Shown here: piece after piece, positions 1 through 9,386 of the stretch | How positions within the stretch are numbered: the first letter of the stretch is position 1 | Layout of the letters: the number at the start of each line of letters is the position of its first letter | NCBI GenBank assembly: GCA_019973155.2 | Contig: BPQB01000197.1 | Span: forward strand, 1 to 15,081 | DNA length: 15,081 bases | From: Phanerochaete sordida | Taxonomy: Eukaryota; Basidiomycota; Agaricomycetes; Polyporales; Phanerochaetaceae | Direction of reading: 5' to 3' | Notes under the pieces: generated by a model | The model's input: the letters and a program-made list of their open reading frames with translations, nothing else | Told to the model about the DNA's origin: nothing | Database searches by the model: none | Position numbers and translations under genes: made by a program

Positions 1-290
1 GGGACACTGAATCCGAGGACGACACCCCCCTGCACCAAACCGTCAAGCTTGGCGAAGTGAGTGCCTACCAGAAGAACACTGTTCCCCTCAGCAACCAGAA
101 AGAGGTCAAATCATCCGAAGATCCCGGAGCCGTTGGGCTAAGTCTGAAACATCAGCAGGTGGGTGATCCCACGCGGACCAATGTTTTGGCCCGGGGTGTT
201 TGCCAGGGGGTGGTGTCCAATGTTTTGGACGTGCCTCTTGGGCTCTTGCCTTACCTCGAGCCTTACATATATTCAAACTCAGCCATCAGT
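1..290 (+). mobile_element. Probable end of an LTR-retroelement-like repeat (relic, left edge)
   Basis: This segment shares three collinear blocks with the reverse complement of the right edge: CTGAAACATCAGCA at 144-157 (12 of 14 bases match 14937-14924), CCAATGTTTTGGACG at 217-231 (exact, 14854-14840) and ATTCAAACTCAGC at 271-283 (exact, 14789-14777). A short reading frame ends SETSA-GG-stop at 164-166, and the right copy has SETSA-stop at the same place. A G-rich stretch (205-215) then precedes TGTCCAATGTTTTGGAC, which begins with TG and is itself an inverted repeat, as at an LTR start. CCAATGTTTTGG also occurs at 178-189. The layout of coding end, purine-rich tract and TG-starting repeat suggests an internal region running into a 3' LTR. 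That is inference: no reverse transcriptase, integrase or second LTR edge is visible. Another frame is open from position 3 to 464 but matches nothing I know. Confidence 0.4.
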
Positions 291-464
291 CCATTATTTG
301 GAGTCAATTTACCATTGCGCGACTGCTTTGCAGGATATTCCCGGCAACATCCGGGCTGCGCCACCACGGTGGGCCTTCCCGATACGGTAATAGCGTCCTC
401 GCGGGCGGTTGGCGGTCCTTTGGGGCCTACTCTGCGCTCGCTACAGCGTATTAGGGCCCTGTAA

Positions 465-1990
465 TGCGCTCATGCAGGACGGCAAAGAGTGCAGAACGAC
501 CCAAGGTGCATATTGCGTACATTCCTCCATTCTACATGAAGCAGCGTGCGCCGTGCAGCGCAGCCGGCGGCCCATCGGCTCCTCCTCTTGCTGGCACCCC
601 CGCTTCCACGGGTCCTATCGACGTCGCTGTGCTCCCGCATGGATACTACTTGTTTCCTGTGTGGACTACAGCCCCCTCGCCGCAGATACGCTCGTGTAGC
701 GCGCTCTGTAGCGCGCGATTCTGCAGGCTACGCGGCGCCGAAACCAGCCGTGGTGCACTTGCTGCGCGTAATTCGCCGGCAGAGCGGTTAGTTCATAGCC
801 TGACAAGGCTCTTTGACGTTTACTGACCTTGCTTCACCGGTTAGCGCGCTGTAGAACGGCGAATGTCAGCTCTGGACCGGTGGCAGGGAACCTCGTTCGT
901 TGGCTCTCGGTACCGTTGGGCCCCGCAGCCCCTAGCGTGCGCGGCAGACAGTATTTCAGATGTATTACTTGCCGCTTCTCGCTCACTTATGTTGTTTAGA
1001 CGCATCTAGGACGTCCAGCACGTCCGTTCTCTCGCCTCCAGCGTCTTTTCAGATTGCCATTTCTGCCACGTCACGGGCTCCAGGGCCTCTTTCACGCCTT
1101 TCGATGTGAGTATATGACGTCTATACATGGGCTCTGTCTGAAACTGCAGCTAGCTTTGTTTACGACGCTCCGGAAACGCTGCTCTGCGAATTTTAGACCG
1201 GCAGCCATTCAACCCTCCTTCCTCGCCGAATCCGCGCCGGATATCCCTTCCAGCTCAGTACGACATGCCTCAGGGACTTAGAATATGCTGTGGAACGAGC
1301 CTTAGTCCCAGGCTCGCAGCGTATACATGTCTCCGTATGTAACCCCTTCCTTTGCGATGCATTTCCCATTTAGCTTCACTCATGCCGGATTGTTCTGGCC
1401 AGCAACTCCTTAATGTCGTTTTGCTTCATTACGTAGTACGTAGCAATGCCGTTTATTCTTCCCATGGCCGGCGCTGATCCTTGGGAATTATTCTTATCTT
1501 TTTGCTGCATTTATACTGTGCCGGGCATTGTCTTCGTCTGTTGCTTTGAACGACGACGCTCGCGTATATCGTAGCGTTCTGTACCTATTGACTGTACGTA
1601 GGACTTGATTATATGGTTGCAAGTATCAGTATGGCTCCCCTTGAATATAACCGTATTTATTGGGCATTAATCTCGAATTCGGGACCTGCCGCCGCGGATG
1701 CGATATAAATGGGGGCCTAAAACGTTCTGAATTAACTTCAAGGAGCTACACATGCACTTGACATCGCTCTCGCATCGATTGTGCCCCCGCGAGGCCGCGG
1801 GGACGGTAGCTGGACGACCTGACTGGAAGGTCACGTGACGTTCGCGCGACGAAACGCCTAAGTCCCGACTCCCAGTGTGCACTCGGCCAGCACTGCCCAA
1901 GTCCCGCGCGAACGTTTCTAACACGTTTCCCTCGGTTTCAGACCATGTGAAAGGACCAGGTATGTATGCAATTGTATAACTCCTATCAGT
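465..1990. other. Gene-free interval left of the KDZ transposase
   Basis: I see no convincing gene or RNA here. Open frames are short, lack codon periodicity and resemble no known protein. Features worth recording are a TATA-like TATAAA at 1704-1709, a strong small hairpin at 1785-1802 (CCCCGCG, loop AGGC, CGCGGGG), the palindrome TCACGTGA at 1831-1838 (an E-box-like site), and 11-bp inverted repeats ACGTTCGCGCG at 1838-1848 and CGCGCGAACGT at 1905-1915. The last 150 bases lie just beyond the transposase stop codon, so they may hold its 3' untranslated region and one end of the element. No terminal inverted repeat could be matched to the other side by eye. Much of 840-1680 is TA-richer than its neighbours and could be decayed repeat DNA. 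Confidence 0.5.
1838..1915. repeat. 11-bp inverted repeat next to an E-box palindrome
   Basis: ACGTTCGCGCG at 1838-1848 is exactly inverted at 1905-1915, with a 56-nt spacer. The left arm shares its first base with TCACGTGA (1831-1838). The spacer also holds AAGTCCCG once, with a second copy overlapping the right arm. The pair lies 84-161 bases beyond the transposase stop codon. It could be a transposase-binding or subterminal repeat, a transcription-factor site or a terminator stem. The sequence alone does not decide. Confidence 0.35.
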
Positions 1991-1998
1991 AAAGCGTA

Positions 1999-4900
1999 CT
2001 ACTCGTCGTCGTCCGTGTCTGTAAGCTCTCGTAAGGGGTCGTCGTCGGAGTCTGCGTTCGCCGCTGCGGCAAAGTGGAGGTCGGTGCCCTCGTCGGTCTC
2101 GACTATGTCCGTAGTACTTGCGTCTTCTTGCGACGAAGGGCGGGCTTGATTAGACATGGTCGACCACAAGGTGTGAAAGCGTGCACGGAGAGCACGTTCG
2201 GTCGCGGCGCGACTGGCGGCATACGCGGCCGCACCTTCCCCGACGATGTCGCACGGCTTGAGCGATCGTACTTGACCTTCGAGGGTATCCCATTCGAGTG
2301 CGGAATGCTCGAGGGAGACAAGGGTACGCCTCTTCTCCTCTCGTAGGAGTATTGTCTCTTCGCGGTAGCGTTCGCGTCGTGCTCGAGACTTGAAGTATTC
2401 GACGCGGAGAGCTGACGTCGAGTTAGTCGCGCACATTCAGACGGAAGAGTAAGGACCACGCACCGTCATTCAGTCCCCGGATGCCATTTGCGTCTCCGCC
2501 CTCTGCGTCCGCGCCCATCCAGATCCACGACAAGGTCCTCTTACCCTCCGACGTGCCGACGCCGACGATGTCGTCGTCACCGCGTAAGGACGTCACATCT
2601 GAGTCGAGCAGGACTCTCCATCGTCGCTCCCAGGCACCGGGGCCGACGAGGGCCAGCTTCGCCTTCCGCGCCGCGCGATACTTCTCCTTGAACGCCGCGA
2701 TCTTCACCTCGTTTTGGTCGATCTTGGTTCGCGCGCGCGTGTTCGCGCGCTGGTGCCGAACGTGCCGGTCTTTGAAGCGAACGAGGCGAGAGCGGATATG
2801 AAGGTGGACGCGCAGTTTGTCGAGGCTGTCGCTGAGCTGGCCGTCTCGCAAGCGGGACTCGATATCGGCCAAGCCAGCAACAGAACTCTCCAGTTCCTCC
2901 TCTTCAAGCTCGTGGGGGAAGAATAGTGGCTGTCGCTCTGGGACGTCCAGGAGGTCGATCTCGGAAGGGAGGGGCCTCGGCGCCGATGCAGGTCGGGAGG
3001 ATATTAGGTCGAGGCGGTGTTGCGCCAGCTTGCGCGCGACACACGGCATATAGACGGCTTGCACAGCGCGCACGCCGTTCAGACGATGCCGCAAAGCAGC
3101 CCTCTTGGAGATAGCTTCCGCCGTCTGCGCAGGAGTCCCAGCGGCAGTCTTTGGATACTTCGTCCTGAATTTACGCCTATCCGCTCGATGAGATGGGGCA
3201 GCGCGACACCGGAGTGAGAACTCACTGTTGCTCTTCGAGATCCAGCAGGGTTGCAATCATCGAAGCAGGGGTGACTTCGTGGAGAGTCATGGTACCCGCG
3301 TGAGACTCTTCTTCCTCCTTTGCAAGCTGCAAGCGGATTTCGGCCTCGCTCATCCCTAGCGGGACGGTCAGCATGACGGCCAGGAGCAAGTGGAAAATTG
3401 CGTACCTGACGATTTCACGTAGTACGGGTCGGGCCGAGTCGGATCCGCTTCGTACGCGACAATCTCCGCGTTCCACTCCGCGACATGCGACGGCTGCAAT
3501 TCGCCCACCATGTCCGTATGCGCGCGGTCGAATCGGACGAACGCTGCTACGGCAGCACGGTCTCGTTTATGTAGTATAGGGCCTACATCTCAATTACAGG
3601 CTATTTGACGACGAGCACGGAAAACGGGCCTACCCAAGTTGATGTACTTCTCCAGATTGTTGAAGAGGAAGTGGTCCTCGAGGGTCTCTTCCCGCGACCC
3701 AGGACCCATCTCTCGCGTGCTAGCCGCTGTAGCATCGAAGCGCGACCAGCCTCTCTCGACCTCCTCTCCGTCTGTCCTGCCGACGCCGAGCATGAAGTTC
3801 AAGGAGTACTGATTGTGTCCCTCCTCCTTGTGACCGTTCAGGTGGTACTTCGGGATGGCGTAGCGGACCTCCCCAACCGGAAGTACGATTTGGAGGTGTG
3901 AGGGGAGTGCCGCGATGCGCTGGAGAAGCCAGCGGATCCACTGGCACATGATATCGTAGGAGAGCACGAGCGGCAGCTCGGACGGGGGAGGGATATGCAG
4001 GAGGGCGCACATAGTGATGTAGTCTATATTACAGTTCCTGTCGAGGATCGTGAGCGTAGGACGTATACATGGAGAGTTGTGACTCACCTCTCGCCCTTCT
4101 GAAGATCGCCGACAGCGTTCGGCAGCATGAAGCCGTGCCGCGAGTCGATCGCCATCGCGACGCCGGTCGTGGCGTACCCCTTGTGAAACCGTGTGTTGGC
4201 GTGCATAAGTGCAGCGAAACCCGTGCACGTGCTGATCTATGGAGGGATCAGTGCATGAACCGTCGAAGACAGCCGACTAACTTACATCTTCCTGCGTGAC
4301 GTAATTCTTCAGGTGTTCTCGATAGGGCCCGCCTTCGACGAAGTGGCCCCATCCCGAGGACATCGAAGGATCGCGAGTCTCGTTGGAGATGGCGCGGCGC
4401 TTGAGGCGGAAATTGGCGTCGATAGCCACGAAGGTCGTGTATATAAACCTATATGAGCGGTCAGCGCTGGAACGATAGAGGATGAACGCAGACGTACTTG
4501 AGGTCGTCCGAGACCGTGTCCCAGTTCGGCGGGAGATTCACACCTGGCCGTGGACATGCTGGGCAACGGATACACAGCTCGCCTGCCTTGGTCGCGTTGA
4601 CGCCGCCTTCTTTGTGCCCCCGACCCGCGCGCTTCAGGGCCTGGGCGTGCCGCCATTGCCGAATGGTACGAAGGAAGGGTTTGAGACGCTCCTAAAGATC
4701 TGTCAGTGACACTGATTACGACACAGATGAAGCGGTACTTACAATCGGCTTTCCGACGTTGTAGCGATCGGTTATCTTTTGCAGCGAAAGGTAGAAGTCG
4801 TAGGCCGTAACTTTGCTCTGAAGGGTGAGCATGTGGAACATTTCGAGCATGCGGAAGCTGCAGCAAGTTGACGGATCGTCCAGGGTCGCCGGCCAGAGTT

Positions 4901-5813
4901 CGCGCCGTAGGAGTTGCTGAACGCGGGTGCCCGCGCGATATTGTTTATCGCATTGGCAGAACTGTAGGGTGACGGGATGGAAGCCGTTGGTATGGATGAC
5001 GACGAAGCTGCGGGGAGCGGCGGCAGGGATAGCGCAGTGTTCGCCACGCGGATGGCCAAGTTGGATGACGAGCCCGAGATTTTGAAGTGTGGTCGCTTCG
5101 AAGAATCGGCCGTTCCACTCCTACGCGAGGTGTCAGAAGTACCACATGTGACCGATGAGCGCGAGACGTACCGTGACGCGATGGAACGGATTGTCCGCAT
5201 GAGCAGCCACGCAGCACTGCCGACACACGACGTCACCAGTCGCACAGTCTAGGCAGCGGATTGAGGGAGTTTGTGGGGCATCGCGAGGGCAGCGCGGGCA
5301 GCGATCACGGTCCATGCCGCGCCAACCACTCAGGCGGAGGAGTTTGTCCATATAGAGGTCGCGATGCGACGCCGCCCAATCGAGAAGCACTTGGTCGTGT
5401 GTCTGCAAAGCGAAGAAGGGGGAGGGGGTGAAATGAGCTGAGAAGATGGCAGCGGGAGGGAAGAAAAAACTTACCAGGGTAGCGAATGTCTTGGGGCCTT
5501 GCTTGCTACCTTTTTCAGTCTCTGCGGAGTCAGGGACATCGTCGTGGAGGGCGTCGAGATCTTCTTCCTCGACTGGGTCGGGAGGAGACGGGTTCCACGC
5601 GAGTTGATCGTCGAGGAGGTCAGTGATCGATGGCGCGTTCGTGACGCTCGGTACGCGCAGACGTTGTTGACTGCGAAACATACGCCTGCCGTCGTCGGAG
5701 ATGCGATTCAGTACGGCGCGTCCGGAAGGTGCTCGGTTGACGTCTTCTGGTCGCAAGGTGAATATGGACGTCTTCTCGCTGCGCTTGCGCTTGCGCTCTC
5801 GAGCGTCGGACAT
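1999..5813 (-). CDS. CxC2-type KDZ transposase, 11 exons, apparently intact
   Basis: This is a DNA transposase of the Kyakuja-Dileera-Zisupton class, of about 1092 residues, the usual fungal length. Exons, all on the minus strand: 5813-5475, 5402-5172, 5120-4743, 4691-4498, 4448-4286, 4236-4088, 4037-3634, 3582-3406, 3355-3226, 3164-2464 and 2411-1999. Introns are 49-72 nt, most with CTNAC branch sites. The total is 3279 nt with frame kept throughout. The N-terminus is basic and disordered. A CxC2 cysteine cluster follows, with C148/C151, C163/C166 and C173/C176, then FCQCD in exon 3 and CIRCPAC in exon 4. The KDZ core has AIDANFRLKRR (first acidic residue D391), GDLQKGERNCNIDYI, LSYDIMCQW (D513) and GVGRTDGEEVERGW (E near 577-579), followed by MGPGSREETLEDHF. 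The coiled-coil-rich C-terminal part keeps the family motifs LRVHLHIRSRLVRFKDRH and LSWIWM and ends in an acidic tail. No stop or frameshift is seen. The least typical splice donor is GTAGGC at 3633. Confidence 0.9.
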
Positions 5814-6970
5814 TCTGATGTAGCGGATGGACCAGCTGGCCGCGCGCCGAAGAGGAGGGGGAGAGGGAGAGAGAGAAAGGAGTGAGAGTGGGCGACGGGG
5901 CGACGTAGGTATCTAGCGCAGAGAATTAAAAAAAAAAGCAGGGGTGCGTCGGGTGGATAAGGACCCCAGGCGGAATGTCGGTAATTGCCGCCGGTGGCCC
6001 CGTCGCAAGGCCAGGGGCGGGCGGAGATCCGAAAGGGTATGTGGAGATTCCGAATTAGGCTCGAGAAGCGATAGGGCCGCCCGCCGGTCGGCGGGTAGGC
6101 GTTCACCGACGCTAGTTCGGTCGTCAGTCACACTGCACCTTTGTACGCGTTTCAAGCTCACCTACAGGCACTGAAAGCTCGTTCGGTATGTTGCACCCAG
6201 CGCCGCAATGACTGCCGGACGGCCGGTTTGCCCGAGAGGGGTGATGGATATTTGCTTCCGCTTGGTCTCGACCGGCGACGGGCGCGGGCGCACCCCACCT
6301 GAACGGCCGGCTCCATCGGCCACTGTGTGTCGTCGACGGCAGTGCAGGAACAGCAGCAAAGGACGTTGCAGCTTTCAGCGTCGCTACCTAGTGGCGAACT
6401 CAATACGAGCTTGACAGGTCAGTGTGCAGATGGCTAGCCTCGACTCACCCATATCGCGATACTCGATGTTGCGCCGCCGCTACCGCTCCGACTCGATTTC
6501 GCACTGCAGTGCGTCAGTGCTCTTCATATCCAAGTTGTACGTGGGCCGACTTGCGTGACAAGCTCGCCAAACATCGTTGTGGTTCGTGCAGACACGGAGG
6601 TTGGATATCAGACGCCGAGGCATATGTCCAAATACGGAACCGCGTCGGGTGACCAAAAATGGAAGCGAGGCGGGATCGTCTCACGTCGTTCTCGAGTATT
6701 ATCTGCTGCCCTTGAGAGAATCAAGGGGCTAGTACTCGAACAGTGAGATTGTATTCTCTGTCGAGTATATTCTGATTCGAGATCTGTTTGTGGCCAGCTT
6801 ACGCTACCGAGCAGGACACGCGATACTGAGGCCAAGTTCACGGTACCAAACAGCGCAGTGCGGCACACTATAATGTGGATACATGGCGGAGAGCGGCGCC
6901 CACAAATAAAGTTAAGTAGCGATTCCTTATGTCTGTATTGCGCGGCCTTCGCATGATACTCAGAGCGTGA
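5814..6970 (-). promoter_or_regulatory. Upstream region of the KDZ gene; no other gene seen
   Basis: On the minus strand a pyrimidine-rich tract (complement of 5849-5882) lies about 40-70 bases before the transposase start codon, and a T10 run (5928-5937) lies further upstream. CT-rich tracts near transcription starts are common in fungal promoters, so the promoter is probably here. No clear TATA box is seen. At 6080-6095 there is a compact hairpin (CCCGCCG, GT, CGGCGGG). At 6733-6765 there is an imperfect hairpin with ACTCGA and TCGAGT arms. The open frames between 6158 and 6982 overlap on both strands, are arginine-rich shadows of GC-rich DNA and resemble nothing known. The other end of the KDZ element should lie in this interval, but I could not fix it. 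Confidence 0.4.
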
Positions 6971-8399
6971 GTACGCAGTCACGACACTTCGCGTCCCAAC
7001 CTGTACACCGACGGCACACCCTGCGGCGTACCATATTGCAGGTATGTAGCGACGTTCGGCACGATTGTATCACGTTACTAAACTATATACTAGACGAAAT
7101 ATGTATCGCACGCGAGTCCGACTGTGCCCAAGGGTCAGGTACACCTGTGCGGCTCCTTGGGTATCCTAGCCTGCATACCGACGGCACACCCTGCGGCGCA
7201 CCGTATCTCAGGTAAGTAGTGACGTTCGGGACAATTGTATCACATTACTAAACTATATACCAGACGAAAGATGTAGCTCACGCAAGTCTGACCGTCCCCA
7301 AGGTTCGGGTACGCAAGTGCGGCACCTTGGGTATCCTAGCCTGCACACCGACGGCACACACTGCGGCGTACCATATCCCAGGTAAGTAGTGATGTGCGGG
7401 ACGATTGTATCATGATACTAAACTATATACTAGACAAAACGCGCATCGCACGCGAGTCCGACCGTCCCCAAGGTTCGCGTACGCAAGTGCGGTACCTTGG
7501 TGTCCCAGCCTGCACACCGACGGCACACACTGCGGCGTACCATATCCCAGGTAAGTAGTGATGTGCGGGACGATTGTATCATGATACTAAACTATATACT
7601 AGACGAAACGTGCATCGCACGCGAGTCCGACCGTCCCCAAGGTTCGGGTACGCAAGTGCGGCACCTTGGTGTCCCAGCCTGCACACCGACGGCACACACT
7701 GCGGCGTACCATATCTCAGGTAAGCAGTGATGTGCGGGACGATTGTATCATGATACTAAACCATATTTTAGACGAAACGTGCATCGCACACGAGTCCGAC
7801 TGTCCCCAAGGGTCAGGTACGCAAGTGCGGCACCTTGGTGTCCCAGCCTGCACACCGACGGCACACCCTGCGGCGTACCATATCCCAGGTAAGTAGTGAT
7901 GTGCGGGACGATTGTATCATGATACTAAACTATATACTAGACAAAACGCGCATCGCACGCGAGTCCGACCGTCCCCAAGGTTCGCGTACGCAAGTGCGGT
8001 ACCTTGGTGTCCCAGCCTGCACACCGACGGCACACACTGCGGCGTACCATATCCCAGGTAAGTAGTGATGTGCGGGACGATTGTATCATGATACTAAACT
8101 ATATACTAGACGAAACGTGCATCGCACGCGAGTCCGACTGTCCCCAAGGGTCAGGTACGCAAGTGCGGCACCTTGGTGTCCCAGCCTGCACACCGACGGC
8201 ACACCCTGCGGCGTACCATATCTCAGGTAAGTAGTGATCTGCGCGACGATTGGATCATGATACTGAACTATATACTAGACGAAATATGTATCGCACGCGA
8301 GTCTGACCGTCTCCAAGGGACAGGTATGCGAGTGCGGTACCTTGGTGTCCAGACATGCACGCCAAATGATACATAGCGGAGCATACCATCTGTACGCAG
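6971..8399 (+). repeat. Tandem array of about eight 169-170 bp units, each with an intron-like segment
   Basis: The same sequence recurs with GTAAGT-like starts at 7042, 7212, 7382, 7551, 7720, 7889, 8058 and 8227: two steps of 170, then five of 169. The first and last copies are partial and diverged; similarity fades at about 6971 and 8399. Every unit contains a 52-nt segment reading GTAAGT...TGATACTAAAC...TATATACTAG. That is a donor, a branch-like site and an acceptor at typical fungal spacing. The other 117-118 nt are GC-richer. The 1-nt length difference comes from CCTTGGGTATCCTAGCC in older units against CCTTGGTGTCCCAGCC in the rest. Positions 7361-7631 and 7868-8138 appear identical (271 bp, offset 507 = three units), which points to recent unequal exchange. 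The units are contiguous, without spacers. Either satellite DNA or a tandem-exon gene would fit. Confidence 0.9.
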
Positions 8400-8644
8400 C
8401 TATAACCGCCTTTCTCATCTGTATCGTAGTACCGAGCAATATAATATCTTGTCTGAGTACCACATGTGCAGAACGTGCTCAGAATGCAACTATGCATCTA
8501 CGCCACTTTCGTGTTGATACTCGTTCCGTGTGGCGCCTTCTCCTGCAACGTCGAGCCGACGACTTGAGTCCTGGCAATTTCCGGCACCTCAAGCGTTCCT
8601 CGCGAGCACTTACCAGGCTCATTCACATTTCATACCTGGCGTGA
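7434..8644 (+). other. Candidate spliced reading frame made of repeated 39-codon exons plus a unique tail
   Basis: If the 52-nt segments 7551-7602, 7720-7771, 7889-7940, 8058-8109 and 8227-8278 are removed, the frame starting ACA/ACG at 7434 stays open through five 117-nt exons and a last exon 8279-8644. It ends at TGA 8642-8644. Each exon gives 39 basic residues, beginning TKRASHASPTVPK, with RKCGTLVSQP in the middle and RRHTLRRTISQ at the end. Copies differ at few positions (for example KVR against KGQ). The last exon leaves the repeat and contains a hydrophobic stretch, ITAFLICIVVPSNIISCL, that could be a membrane segment. Against it: no ATG is found in this frame, the two older 118-nt units shift frame and hit TAG, and the repeat exon is also open in the other two forward frames. 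I do not recognise the peptide. Treat as a hypothesis. Confidence 0.25.
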
Positions 8645-9386
8645 ATAGCTCCCTATACGGCGTACTTCGCGGCAGAGCGCCGAACTCGCTCTTGACGTCC
8701 CAGCTCGTAGCTAGTGCATGCAAGCTTCATGAGACTAATGTACAACAAGCGATGACACGACAGACTCTAATCATACTCGTAGAAGACGTGGATGCCTACT
8801 GCTGAGTCCTAAGCCAAACAACGAGCACTTCCCATGGCGCCGCCGACGCGAGCGTCCGAGCGATAGCGTCGTCGAAGCTGCGCAGTCCGCGCATAGCAGA
8901 AGTCGGTGGACCAATGGGCGTGAATGCACGATAGCGAATGTATCGCCACGAGAGGAGCGGGCGGGCGGTCGCAAAGTAGACGAGCGGGACGTCACGACAA
9001 CTACGCAAGAGTGATGTCTGGATGATGTCCGCGTTGAAGACTGGCAGTCGCGAGGGAGACGAACGTGCGGTCACAGGCACCGCGCCGAGCCCTTGTCTCG
9101 ATGACGTTCGCGTCCGAGACCGGCAGTCGGCAGCTTGGTGGCTGAGATTATCGCGAGATAAGCAAAGCCAGGGCGCTGAATCACGCGGAATCAGGGAGCC
9201 ATCGCGATGCCCAGCGCAGATAGGCCACAGAAATTTTCACGGAAAAAGGATACCTATGCTAAGCGAGGCGTCGTGCGACGACCTGCCGCGGATGACTCAC
9301 GCGCGGCATGAGAGGCTGCGATTTCCACGCACAACACTACGGCATACAGACACATGTTACAGTACAGTGGTCAACGGTGCGGGACG
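8645..9386. other. Interval without a convincing gene
   Basis: No gene is recognised. The longest minus-strand frame (9080-8796) has no known motif and starts only at an alternative codon, so it may be a shadow or a gene relic. An imperfect duplication is present: 9021-9050 and 9100-9129 share about 24 of 30 bases at an offset of 79. On the minus strand both copies read as a similar peptide, RLPVFNADIIQT and RLPVSDANVIET, but in different frames. That would fit a decayed repeat-containing gene. The 3' untranslated region of the gene ending at 9387 probably extends into the right side of this interval. Confidence 0.35.

Noticed and set aside
2074..5885. Several plus-strand open frames over the transposase
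   Set aside because: They are antisense to well-supported KDZ exons and have no recognisable motif.
1999..6970. Terminal inverted repeats and target duplication of the KDZ element
   Set aside because: I compared candidate stretches on both sides by eye and found no convincing match, so none is annotated.
7497..8376. A series of ~76-codon open frames, one per unit
   Set aside because: They read straight through the intron-like segment, start at non-ATG codons and shift frame each unit. They are a by-product of the repeat.
6971..8399. CRISPR-like repeat array
   Set aside because: The 169-bp units follow one another without unique spacers, are far too long, and the host is a fungus.
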